A stretch of 23,677 nt of DNA from Candidatus Omnitrophota bacterium. Lineage in GTDB: Bacteria > Omnitrophota > Gorgyraeia > Gygaellales > Profunditerraquicolaceae. Of the stretch, positions 1-12,300 are shown in pieces. A program made the translations under genes and the position numbers. The notes under the pieces are model-generated. The model did no database searches. It was not told where the DNA came from and was given only the letters and a program-made list of their open reading frames with translations. The stretch covers positions 1-23,677 of the forward strand of contig JAMWDE010000001.1 in assembly GCA_023818905.1 (NCBI GenBank), written 5' to 3'. Numbering within the stretch: the first letter of the stretch is position 1; every line of letters begins with the position of its first letter.

Positions 1-332
1 ATATCTAAAAGTAGTTCAACATATTGAGCATTCACATTTATTATACGGCTATTATTACCAAAGAAAGAAATACCAAAGATAAAACTCTCCAAAGACTCCT
101 CCTCTCTAAGCTCGTGGTTTAATCCCCTTTTATTGATGATCACTATCTTCCCTATCCCTAATCCTGGATGACGGACAAACATCCCTTCTGTAATCACAAA
201 TTTTATATCTGTCCCAAATAGATTTAAGCGGCCGCTGCAGAAGACCTTGTCCCCACCAGCCACGAAGAGGTTGACAAGGCCAGTTTTATTTTTCCACAGC
301 GGCCGTGATTGATCATTTCTGTCTCTACCTAT
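1..332 (-). other. Start of a further module after the last SSPI junction (partial)
   Basis: After SSPIGRDRNDQSRP come the palindromic element (encoding VNLFVAGGDKVF) and a beta-rich stretch (DIKFVITEGMFVRHPGLG, GKIVIINKRGL, SFIFGISFFGNNSRIINV). The frame runs off the window at position 3. HPGLGIGKIV resembles the H-P-x-x-G-x-G-x-I start of CarD/TRCF-type Tudor-like domains, but too little is visible for a call. Confidence 0.4.
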
Positions 333-3300
333 AGGCGAACTAGCAACTCCCCGTCTAAACGGTTTCTCCATTTCTCTGCGCTCAACCAAGATATGTTTAA
401 TCTGTGCGACTAAAATCTTAGCTATTCTTTCAGCCTGGGAAATCGTCTGAGGAGATTTAAGAAAAATCTGCAATGCCTTAATCTTTCCCAGAATAGTCTT
501 TTCTGAGACAGCTAAGCTTCCTTCTATATGGCTAAAATATCTCTCTTCTATATCTCTGATGGTCTCTTCTAGTTGGGTGATATCCTGACGGCCCTTTTTA
601 GTAAAAAGTCTAATTGCATTCTCCACTTTCTCTCTTATATGAGACAGAACTTCATCAGGCATCTCTGCATAGCCAGTTAAATCGGGATTTAAGAAAAGCC
701 AGAGTGCCTGCTCTATCTTTAATCTATCCTCCTCTGATAAAGGATAGGTGTAAAGGCCGGTCCCTTTAACTTCTCCATAAATATCTGCAATTAAGGCTTC
801 AAGGATTTTTCTTCTTTCTTTTTGGTCAAGTACATAGAGATAGGCCTTACCTTGTTTAAGAAACTCTGAAAGAACAGTGCGCATCTGAGGATAATCTTTC
901 TGGCTTAAGCCGGCGATTCTTTCTACCTTCAGGCGACGGATATATTGTAAAAGCATACAGGTGGAGGTGAGGATAAAAGCAGGATTGGTAATCTCTCTTT
1001 CTTTATTATAGGGGTCTTTGATTCTAAAAGGAATGGGCATAGCTGCCTGATAAAATCTGATGCGTAGGTGCGGAGAACCGCGCACCAGATTATTCTCTTT
1101 AGCAAATCTAAGATAGGTCTGATTAAATACCCTATAGCGGCATTCTGCTGACCTCCCTGTTAAACGCGCCTCTTTGTAGGCATATCTAAATCGCACCATA
1201 AATTCGTAAAGCAACCGTACATCAGTCATCCTACATCTTGCCCGGCTTATGGCTAAGTCAACCTTTCTTAAATCTACTCCTTTAGGTTTGGCTAACTCCT
1301 CGGTAATCCAGCCAAAGATTGCGGCCATACCTTGAAATTCAGGTTCCTCCTTAAAGATACGGCGCCTGCTTAATCCCAAAGCAAGAATTCTGTTTTTACT
1401 TTTCGCTAATCTCTCAATACTTTCAGAAATTGCATTATTCTGCGCTAAAATCCTCTGACGCATTTCTCTAAGCAGGCCTGATTCTAAACCTTCAATAATT
1501 CTTAGGCATTCGGTTTTGCGTGACTCTAAAAATCCTTTCACTATCCCTAACATAGCATCTGCATAATAAAGTAAATCCACCCCCGAATTATCTTCAGCCT
1601 GTTGAGTAATTAAACCTCTAGCGATCTGTAGACCACATTGCACAAAGAACCTCTCGATGAGCCAACGCGGATGCAGATCTTTAGCCATCGTCTCTAATCT
1701 CTGTTTAAATCGGGTGCAAGATTCTCGAGATAATCCAAAGGGTGTTCTTCTGGCTTCCTTTATTTGACTACGGATTGCCTCTAAAGACTTTAAACAATTT
1801 TCTATATATCCAATCTCATCCAATTCATTGTCTATGGCATGGTCAATGGCTTGAAAAGCCTGCCAGCGTAGGTCAAAAACAGTTGGTTCATAAACCAAAA
1901 GTGGAATTGCCTCATCCTGACTGACTTGACAATGGATATACTTGCCTCTACGCAACTGATATCTACCTTTTTTATCTATCCAGAATCTTATCCTTGGCAA
2001 AAACTCATATCTACGTTGTATGCGTATCTGAAGTTCTTTATTTAAGCTTAACAGAGCTGCCACCAAAGCCGCATTGGCTGCAGGCCTGTTACCACACTCA
2101 AGCATCTCTACTGCTCTGGCTAAATGTATCCTTGTTCTCTGCCGATAATCCTCTCCTAAGTAAATGAAATCTCTCATTCCTAATTGAGGTATATCTAATT
2201 CTTTTATACGTGCGGGTAATCGTGCTAAACCAATCTCAGTATCCTTAAAACGCATCCGGTCTTCTTGACTTAAACCTTCTTCTTTTTCTTTTATTTTTAA
2301 TTCTTTATTTAAGGCAGTCAGATTCAAAAGCCCCAGATGTATAAGCATAATCTTAAAGATAAGATATTTGCATCTTGCTTCCTCTTTTTGAAAGATAATC
2401 TTTCCTTTTTGGTAATCGCCTACACTAAAGGAAGCAGAGATTAAATGGTATTGCCCTAAATCCACATTTTCTTTCTTAGCCCATCCACGCAAGGATTGCA
2501 CTTTTAAACCCAGCTGTTTTGCTAACTCTGCCTCAGTAATCACTCCGCCGTATTGCCTGATAATACTTTCTATCTGCCTAAGACGATAGTCTTTATCTAT
2601 TCTTCTTGTTCCGTTAACTGTCTCTTGGTTTACATCTCTAATGCTACTCATCAACAACGGACCATTTACAGAGAGATTACGTATCAGATGAACTGTACCT
2701 TCTGTCAAAACTGCTAACCCTAAAGCCAATCCTGGTGCATTCAGACTAAATGTAGCTAAAAGATAGACGCCTAGAAAAATCAAACGTAAACCCAGATTCC
2801 AGTTACTCAATTTATTACGTGCATCAAGACTGGGAGTTGCTCGCTCAAGTTGCCGGTTATAGTTCCAATAATAAAGCCTACCTAAATGTAAGATTTCAAA
2901 AATAGCCGTACTTACTACAGAAGTTGCCAAAAGAAACAGGCATTGGGCTAAATGAAAAGGAAGAGTGACTCCCAATAAAGATAGTCCTTGCGGTAGGGAT
3001 TTAAACCAAGCAAAAACCCAATTTCCTAACAGACCTACTATTACTCCGCCAAAAAGCCCTGCCTCTAAAAAGCTGGTAACTGCTACTGCCAACCTATCCG
3101 GAAGCCACAAACTCCTGCTCAGCCATAAAACCGCGTCTCCTATACCCCAAGTTATTGCTAGATAAGCGAAATCATTTGGCGACATATTAGACACAACAAA
3201 AGTTCTAAAGCGTTTATCTTTTTCGTGTCGACGCAAACATATTACCATCGCTACTTGACCAACAAGACCGTGATCTCTACAGAGCATCTCTACAGTATGA

Positions 3301-6300
3301 CTGTCTCCACTATCTATATAAGCAAGCATCAATTGTTCAATCAAACTTAAGGCATAATTATAAAGGGGGTGTTTTGAATTAGCAAAAACCTGGCGCAAAG
3401 ATTCTACTACCTCCTGACATATAGTTACCACTGCCTCTGCCCTCACTAAATTTCCCTCTCTATCTCTAAGCGATAGTAAAAGTTGGTTTTTTAGAAAATT
3501 TAGGGTAGCGAAAATTTCCTCTTCTGATAACTCTGGTTGCAGGGTAGAAACTAAAGGTGTTTTAGACACATCTGAAGTTAATACTACCTTCAATATCCTT
3601 GCCCAGAGTCCAAGTATCCTGTTTACCATCTCGTTTAGAGAATCAATCATACCCTGCTTTGCCGAACGTCCTGTTAGAACAGGAAGTAAGAGTAAAGCCT
3701 TTGCTTCATTAGGATAACCCATAATTAAAAGCGCGTAAGCTAAGAAAAGGAAAAGCAGAGGTTCTGCTTGTCTGTTATATTTATTTAGTTGGGGCTGTCT
3801 TTCTCGTAGCTGTCTCCAGATATACACCGGATTCCTCATCCGTAAAATCTCTTGCGCAGAAACTACCAAGAACTCCTCTAGGCACTCCTCAAAGGTCCAG
3901 TTTCTACCATTATTTTCATAAACCGCCAAGAAAGCTTTACAGAATAAATCTTGAAATAAATTAAATCCTTGTTCACCTAACTCTACCTCTAAGTTCCTCT
4001 GCAAATCATTTACTATATCTTTGGATAAACCCAGATGTAGCTGTTCATGCTCTTGTATATATTGTTTAACTTTCTCTACAGGCCACATACGTAATGCCTC
4101 AGTCAAAGCCATCCACACTACATTAGCGACTCTCGGAGCATTATCTCCAAATCTCTTGAAGAATTCTACATCCTGATCAAATAAAACAAATCCCTCTTTT
4201 GCCTCTGGGGCAAGATGAGCTAATCCCCAAGAGTTCAAATAAGTGATTACATTCTCATATAAATATCCTAATCCTTTATTATTAAGGTTCCTCTGTAACA
4301 TCTGCATAAAAACCTCATAACTTTGTTTATTCATTATAAAGGTTCTTGAGTAACACATAATAGGATCTTGTAAGTTTAAGAGACTGACTAGGCCAGGTTT
4401 GTATCTATTGAAAAGAGGTGAACTTCCTTCGCCAGATGTAGTGTGGTATGAATTTACAATCTCGTTTTGTGTAAAGTTATTATCAAGATAATTTAGTACT
4501 TCAAGAATATATTTAATCTCTTCTGGGGTAAGTATGCGCTCAAGCGCCGCTAAATAACGCCAAGTATTTCTTTGAGTAGAGAAGTAAATTATCGTAGCGA
4601 TTATCCAGATACCAAGCTTATATATCTCTATATCAGATTTTAAGTGGAGGAATTCTTTGACAATCTTTTTTATATCGCGCGGCTTAACCACTCTAACCAA
4701 TTCTTCCAATGCCTTGACATCGCCTGATTTTATCTTATCTATAAGCCTCTCAATATGTATACTGTGTCCCCTTCGCTCCAAGTAGATAACACTGAAAATA
4801 ATATAAGCAAATGCCAAGATGAAAGCTAAATCGTACCACCCTGCTTTAATGTTATTAAAAAATACAAAAGTACTTAAGATGAGCACGACAAACATCACTT
4901 GGTCAAATAAAACAACTACTTGTTTAAATATTGCAATTGGTAATCTCCTTGCAGGTATAACCTCTTTTATCATTGAATTACTAAAATTAGAAATGCTGTG
5001 GTTTGTTTTTTTCATAGGTGAACTGGCTGCAGATCTTGAAAAGTAACCAAAAATAATATAATCATCCACTGTTGTATCTAAACTTTCTTTTCGCCAGTTA
5101 CCAAAAGCCTGCTCGGATTCCTCCTGTTTCTCTAGCCATGATTTATCCTGCAACAATCCAGAGAGTTTTTCCTTTATCTTTTCTTCAACTTTAGAGTAAT
5201 ATTGAGGGTAAATCCGCTTTATCTCCATAAGCATAGCTGGATCAATTAGCACTGCCTTAACCCATAAATCAACTACCTCCTTAGATAAATTTTCAGGTTT
5301 TCCCTTTTCCTCTAATACAGTCAAACCTAGATTAAAATAGGCTTCAGCTGATAAAGGATTGTACATAATTTCTTTCCTGAATTCATTCTTTGCATTTTTA
5401 TAATCTCCTTCCATATAGTAGATACATCCTAAACCCGTGTGAGCACCTGGATAATCGGGAGTCAATCTTAGTCCCTGCCGATGAAACTTTAAAGCTTCTT
5501 GAATTAGATTTGAATTCCGAGCCTGGAAACCTAATTTTGCTAATTTAGAAGCGATACTAAAATAGGTGACCGTTAAAGAAGGATCAATCTTCATAGCTTG
5601 GCTAAACATATCTATGGCTTTGAGATCTTCTCCTAATGAACTGTAAATGATCCCCATATTTCTATAAAGAACGCTCTTCATAATTTTGGGATCATCTTCT
5701 GTTATCTGAATATAACTATAAAAAGCATTGAGAAGAAGCCTCATTTTTTCTTTACGGCTTAAAGAGGAAATGTTCAGGATGTTAAGCGGTTCCTCTCTTT
5801 GAAGCTTATTGTAAAGAGAGACCATCAGTAACTCCTCAGGTAGGATTCGCCAATCATAACTTAGAACCCAAGAACTTCTCTGTTTTAAATGAGTCTGGAA
5901 TAAATCCAACGCTAAGCATAGCCCTAAAGTAAAATCAGCAATGATAATTAACCCTTCTTTGTTAAGCTGAACCAAAGTAGAGATATGAGAAGGAAATACA
6001 ACGTATTTTACCCTTGGAAAACCTAAGTGTTTTAAAAGAATGAATGCCAAGATGCTAATCATCCCACAACTATAAAATCCAAACTGCTTTTCTTTTAAAG
6101 GCTCTGGCAAGTCTTCTCTATTAAAGAACTCTGTATCATCAGTTAGTTCAGAAAGAAGTAAGCCCTCTGCTAATAATCTAAGAATAGGATGTGGCTTTCT
6201 ACTCTTACGCAGGGCTTTCTTGGTAAAATGCTCTATTAAATCATTAATGAAATCCATTATCTCTTGCCTGTTATCAAGGCTAAGCATCTTTTGTCTCTTG

Positions 6301-9300
6301 CGCCACTGAGGTAATCTTTCTCCAAATATCTTTTTATACTCTTCTATAAACCCAGGAATATTATTTTTAGCCAGACCTATCTGTTGTAGAATATCTCTTA
6401 GGGAATCTTCTTCAAATCTTGTGATTTCGGTCTGAACTTTACTAGATAAACCTATACCTCCCATAATAAGATTTCTTAGAAATTTTCTACGGTTTATATC
6501 TGTATGGGAATCAGAAATACGACAGTATTCTCTTCCCAATGGCGAACTGGCACCTATTTCCTCTTGTGCAAGTTCAAGCATTCTTTGCACTAATAATTCT
6601 TCATAACCTACAGAAATCTTCCTTGTTGTTCCTATATCAATTCTTCCAGCAGAACGCTCTACATAAGCAGGTGCCATATTTAGGTCTAATTTACCTTCAT
6701 TTTTAATCTGATAGGGTTTAATCACCTCTGCCTTTTGCTTCTCAGCAAGGTCATCCGCAGCTCGCTGCCAAGAACTCAAATCATACCAACTAAATGAAAT
6801 CCCAAATATGTGTCTTACTATTTTAGAATTCACTATCTTGAACCAAAGTTTATTTAGTAACGGCTCTAAGACATCAGATAATCTGTACTTTATAGCACCA
6901 AAGATAACCATAGGTTCCGGTTTTAACTCTACAAAGAAACCTTCGCTATCCTTTTTAATTCGGTTATTCCTTTTGAGTTCGTTAAATTTCTCTTTAGATA
7001 TAATTAAAATTGGAGCCTCGATACCTACATAATTGCGATGAGATGTATCAAGCTTAAATCTCCCAAAGATCTCTCTAAGTTGACTCTCTGCTTCAATTAC
7101 ATAACCATTCTCCATTGTTCTTCCAGCACAGATCTTTCCTTCAGGGTTATATCCTACATAAAACGAATAGGGTTTAGCTTGGGGAGTTAATGCAAAAAAT
7201 TCTAAAGGTAATTCTGAAATATTTGCCTTCTTTTCTTCAGCAGTAATATAATAATGTGCCGTAATTCTCTTTGCTTTCTTTGTTTTCTTTAAAGTTTTTC
7301 TGATGACCAAAGGAAAATCTTGGGCAGGTCTACCCTGTCTAGTCGCTCCTTTTAAGGCAAGCAAAACCTTATCAATAATATCCCTGTTAGTTACGGTATA
7401 ACCGTGCTGTCTTAAAAATGTACCTGTGTCTTTAATGTCTCCTCGAATGATAAGCATGCTTTGATTACGCTTATCCTTACCAAACCAGTAAATAATACCA
7501 CATTCATCACCGCTAACCCTAAAAACAAACCTTAAATCACTATTAGGCCTAAGATGATAAAGACCTGCGATTAACAGATTGAACAGATCTTCCCGGTTAA
7601 AAATAATATCTTTGTTACGGATGGAAAAAGAATTGTATAATATAACTCTATCTATTAAGCATTGACGCCAATGCGCAATCCTATACCTATCTTTTTTAAT
7701 TATGCTATCCTGGTATTCTTCTTCTATTTCAGCTACAGTTAACTCCCTTTCCCGCTTACCTTTGGGATTATAGAAGTCGTATTCTTGACGCAGTGTAGGA
7801 TGAATACCTTCAAAGGCAAAATTTAAACCTACCTGTCTTTTAAGCAACCTGATATGTTCCTCTACCTTTTCGTCAAATCGTAAAATGCTACTTTGTGTTA
7901 TGCGTTTGGCTCTTCTGTAAACATCTTGAATTTGTCTTGACTGCGAAGGTGATTTTTTAAAAGAGCCAAAATCTCGGAAATACGGTTCAAATAACATCTG
8001 CTGATAACGACCAACTGCCACTGCCTGTTCGTCTAACTTAGAAGCAAGATCCACCAAGCGCTGTATCCTAATCTTTTCTCTTTGTCTTATTATATCTTCT
8101 CTATTCTCTGGTAAACTAATCTCTGAAAGTCCTCCATAGAAATGAAAGTGTTCAAATGCCTTTGTTTTTTCTAAGTAAGCAATAACCTTCTTTGCTCTCT
8201 CAGAATTTAATCTTTGGCATATTATCCTCTGTACATAACCAAAAACACTGGCCTGAAAAACACTCAGACTATCCTGGTTTTGTCTTTCATATAACTTCTT
8301 TAACCTCTGCTCCAGGTCTTCCGGAGCATCTCTAAGTATAACTACATATACAGGTTGAGTATCATTATATATCTCAAATTGTGCGCCTGTGCCCTTGAGT
8401 AACTCTAAGATGTGGTCATAAAGACTACTGCCAAATGCCTCTACCACAGCTGCAGCCAACGTATGTCCCATCTGGAGATGTCTGGCTATCTTTAAATAAT
8501 AGCGTAGATCCTGAATCTTTAACCAAAGCACCTCTACTCTATCCTGCGGTGAGGATAATGCAGAGATCAAATCTCCTATGTATCTACGTCGGTCAGCAAT
8601 ACGCAAATCCTGCATTCTATTAGCCCAAGTAACCAAAGCACTGTATTCCTTCCAGACTTTGAAATTCTCTAACCAAGAGTGCAATCTTAAGTTCGCTCTT
8701 AATGCCAAAAATGTATGCATTAAGGTTGACTTTATTTCCCCTATCTTTGATTGAGGCGTAATAAGAGGCGCGGTTAATTCTGTTAAGATCAATTGGCGCA
8801 GTAGTAATCTTCTTAAAGCCTCATTGCGCAGTTGATTGATCTCTTCAAGTTTATCAGACTCAATTCCCTGTTGAGGTAAAAACCTTTCTTCATCCCGGCA
8901 AAAATCCCTTAACCAACCTACATTAACATAGAGATTGCTCTCGCTTACTCCTATATGCTCAATAAAAAATAAGGTGCCATAATACCTTTGCGGCAATAGA
9001 TAGCGAATTGTTCCTTTTAATGCGTAATAATGAGCTTCTTCTAATTTCTTATCCATCTGATAAGAATCCATTATATAGATGTGCGTAAAAGCTCTACGGA
9101 TAGAAGCAGGATAGAGATACCCAAGGATTCTTACTGCTTCTCTATCTAAATGTAAAGTAACCTCAGCGTAACCTTGATTACCTTCGGGAGTAGTAAATTG
9201 TTTTTTAGCTTTAATCCTCCTTAAATCTCTAACAAATTCAACCCTTGCCTCCTCAGTATTACCCAGCAGGAGTCTCCCATCTTGAAATTCTAGTCCTTCA

Positions 9301-12300
9301 TTATAAATAAATTCTTCAAATGGTATCTCTCTTTGATAGGATACTTCTTTCTGCGAAATATCCTCCTTTATTTTGGTGCCTATCTTAACCTTTTCCCTAA
9401 GAATAGAGAAACTATGTATAATTGACCCACCCATAAAGATTGGCGGTAGTGCTAGTAAACCCGCCCAAACCAAACGGAACCAAAAACTACTGATAAATAG
9501 ACCGCTTATTAATGTGTTTAGATAAATAGGCCCCACTAACCAAACAAAAATAAACAACCCTACACTCACTAATAACCAACCAACCATTCTAAGGCATCTT
9601 AAACCAGCCAAAGATACTACTCCTGTAATTGTAATCCTAGCATATTTTGGCTTATCTCCAAAGAGAGTCCTTAATAACCCAATTCTACCTAATAGATTAA
9701 GATTTAATTTTCTTTGAGTATCTTTTTGCTCTGCTGGAGAACTGCAGGATCCCTCTAATGTCTCCTCAATTTCATGGTTTGGCATTTCCCTGTTGACCTC
9801 TCTTATTGTGTGCCCATCATCTTTAACCGAATCCAGCAGAGTAGACAAAACTCCAACCAGACCAAATTCCTTGCCCCAAGGTATAATGAGAAGACTAGAT
9901 ATACCTTTAAATTCAATCTCTGTAAAATGCCGAATAAGTTTTTTATCCCCTGGAAACTCTGCCTTTGCTATATAAATACTCGTCTCTAACGCGTCTTCAA
10001 AATAACCTCCCAGAATTGCAATTGTATCTTCTCTGGCAACAGATTGAACCAACTGGTTATGTATCTGTGGATAAGTAGGACCAATGCTTGCTATACGTAA
10101 GTAGACCTCTCCCCCACAGATGCGTCTTTTTAAGAATTGAGGCAATCTAAACCAGTTATTTAGGTCTGTATTAATAAGAATAAAATCTTCGTTTTTTGGC
10201 TTAAAAGTAAACCAATTTTTCTCTAAAAGTCTGCCTCTAAATCCATAACTTTCTAGAAGGTATTTTGCGGTTAAAAGTTTATCTTTATCATATTCGATTG
10301 CTACCACGCGTCTTACTTTTGAGATAGTCAAAGCCAAAAGACTAAGAAATCCTTCGCCCGCCCCTAAATCCTCTACAATCTTTCCTCTTATATCCGCTTG
10401 GAGTAAAACTGAAATAATAGGCACATCCGCCAATATCCAGGTGGTAATCTGAGGATTCAATCTAAATACCCTTAGATTTTGGCTTTGTATAATAGATAAA
10501 ATCTCAAAAGGTATGGATAAACTATCCACTATAAATATTACATTCCCCATTCTTAAATACGCTGTATCTAAATTATTATTAGAAAATATACCCGCTATAA
10601 CCGGAATAGTTCTAAGATTAATTATTCCTCTGCTGGTGACTTCTCCTTTTAAGGTAATCAAATTACTATAATCAAACCTTTCTAAATCCCTCCGGATAGG
10701 AGGATATATATAGGGTTGTATAGGTGAACTTGTGAATCTAGAATCTTCTAATGTATTTCTTGTTATCAGAGGCGAACTTACGCCATTATCTTTTGGCTGA
10801 CCGATAAGGCGTTTTACAGCATAACTTAAAATAGGCCCGATGGATACCTGCTGATTTCTAGGCAGTTTTTGGCCACGCAAAGCAACCGACTTTGTAGCTA
10901 TCACCCATCTTGGCGGCATTAATTCTCTTCCTTCGTCTATATATTTTTGCTGGGGTTCTATGTTTCTGCCCTGTTGCATAGCTATAGTTATTTCTTTTTC
11001 GCTTAAACCGGTGGCGAACGGCTTAAGACCCCTTGAGAATTTACCGTGGACTACCCCGGTTAAAACCCTTGGCCAAGGTAAACCTATTTTCCTTACTAAA
11101 GCGTAGGTTGCGGCAAACAAGGTGGTGCCCCAGGAGGTTTCATCATCAAGAACAAATACCCATCGCCAGCCCATCTTAGCCTCCGTAATCGGCGTACCAT
11201 CCTCTTTTAATATATGGCCAGCTATCTTTACTTGCGTGCCGCTAATTCTTGTTTTATCCATATAACCGCAATCTACTTTTGTATCAATTCCATATTTTGC
11301 TTTTATGTAATTAGGTAATAATTGCGCGGCTTCTTGAACATATGTAAAGGCACCGTCATCGGGACTTACCAAAAGTAACGGATGTGCGCTAAATTCTGCG
11401 GCGATGGCGTCATGTCCGGTGAACATAGCGACTGTATCAACTAATTTTTCTGCCACCGGAATAAATGCGTTCAAATTATATAGACCATAGTCATAGCCCG
11501 GTAATTTAATCTGGCCGCTGTGTTTTCCATAGTGGATATTTAATGCCATATGGTTATCTACCAGGGCGTTAATAATCTTTAGCATTGCCAATGCGCTTAT
11601 GGCTTCTCCGGGCTTAAATGCCTTATCTTGTCTGGCATATCCTTCATAGGTATTTAACAAAGAAATGCTACCTGCGCCTGCGCGCTGTAAAGCAACCAGC
11701 ATAACCCATAACTCAGCAATATCTTTGTTATTTTCCATACTGTGAATCAACACTACATTCGTACCCTTTAATCCTTCAGGCAAAATCACCCGCCAATTCA
11801 AAGGATTGCGCCGTTTCTTCTCGCCCCAGATGCCAATCTTGGCGCTCCGGGCATGGATAGACTCAGCTGCCTCTTGAGCATCATTTCTTAAACGACCGTG
11901 CTGATACAGCACGTAGTGTATCCAGACCCTCGATTTTTTTGACCCTGTGCCTGGTAACTCCGAAGTGACAATTTCCTTGACCCGGGTACCGTCGTGATAA
12001 ACAATGCTATCGCAACAATAACCTAGCACTACTTCTAAGCCATTCGTAATAGCGGCGTTATTTAAAATCAACCGAATATGTCTTGCCCCATATAAACGCA
12101 AAGCATCCATAATTAAAACCAACTCCACCAACTTATCCGAAGACTCTATGGAAGCATTTAAGGTCACTTCTGTTTCTTTGGCAGCATCAGGATTTAAGAT
12201 TCGGATATATAATTCACCATCCGGAAACCGATCTCTAAAAATCTCAATAGGTTTATCTCTGTCAGTCTGCGCTTCCACTACACAAGCCGCGATATCATTT

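Noticed and set aside
8547..8555. An SSP motif (ALSSPQDRV) within the large unknown module
   Set aside because: It is followed by Gln, not an aliphatic residue, and sits inside a continuous helical region, so I did not count it as a junction.
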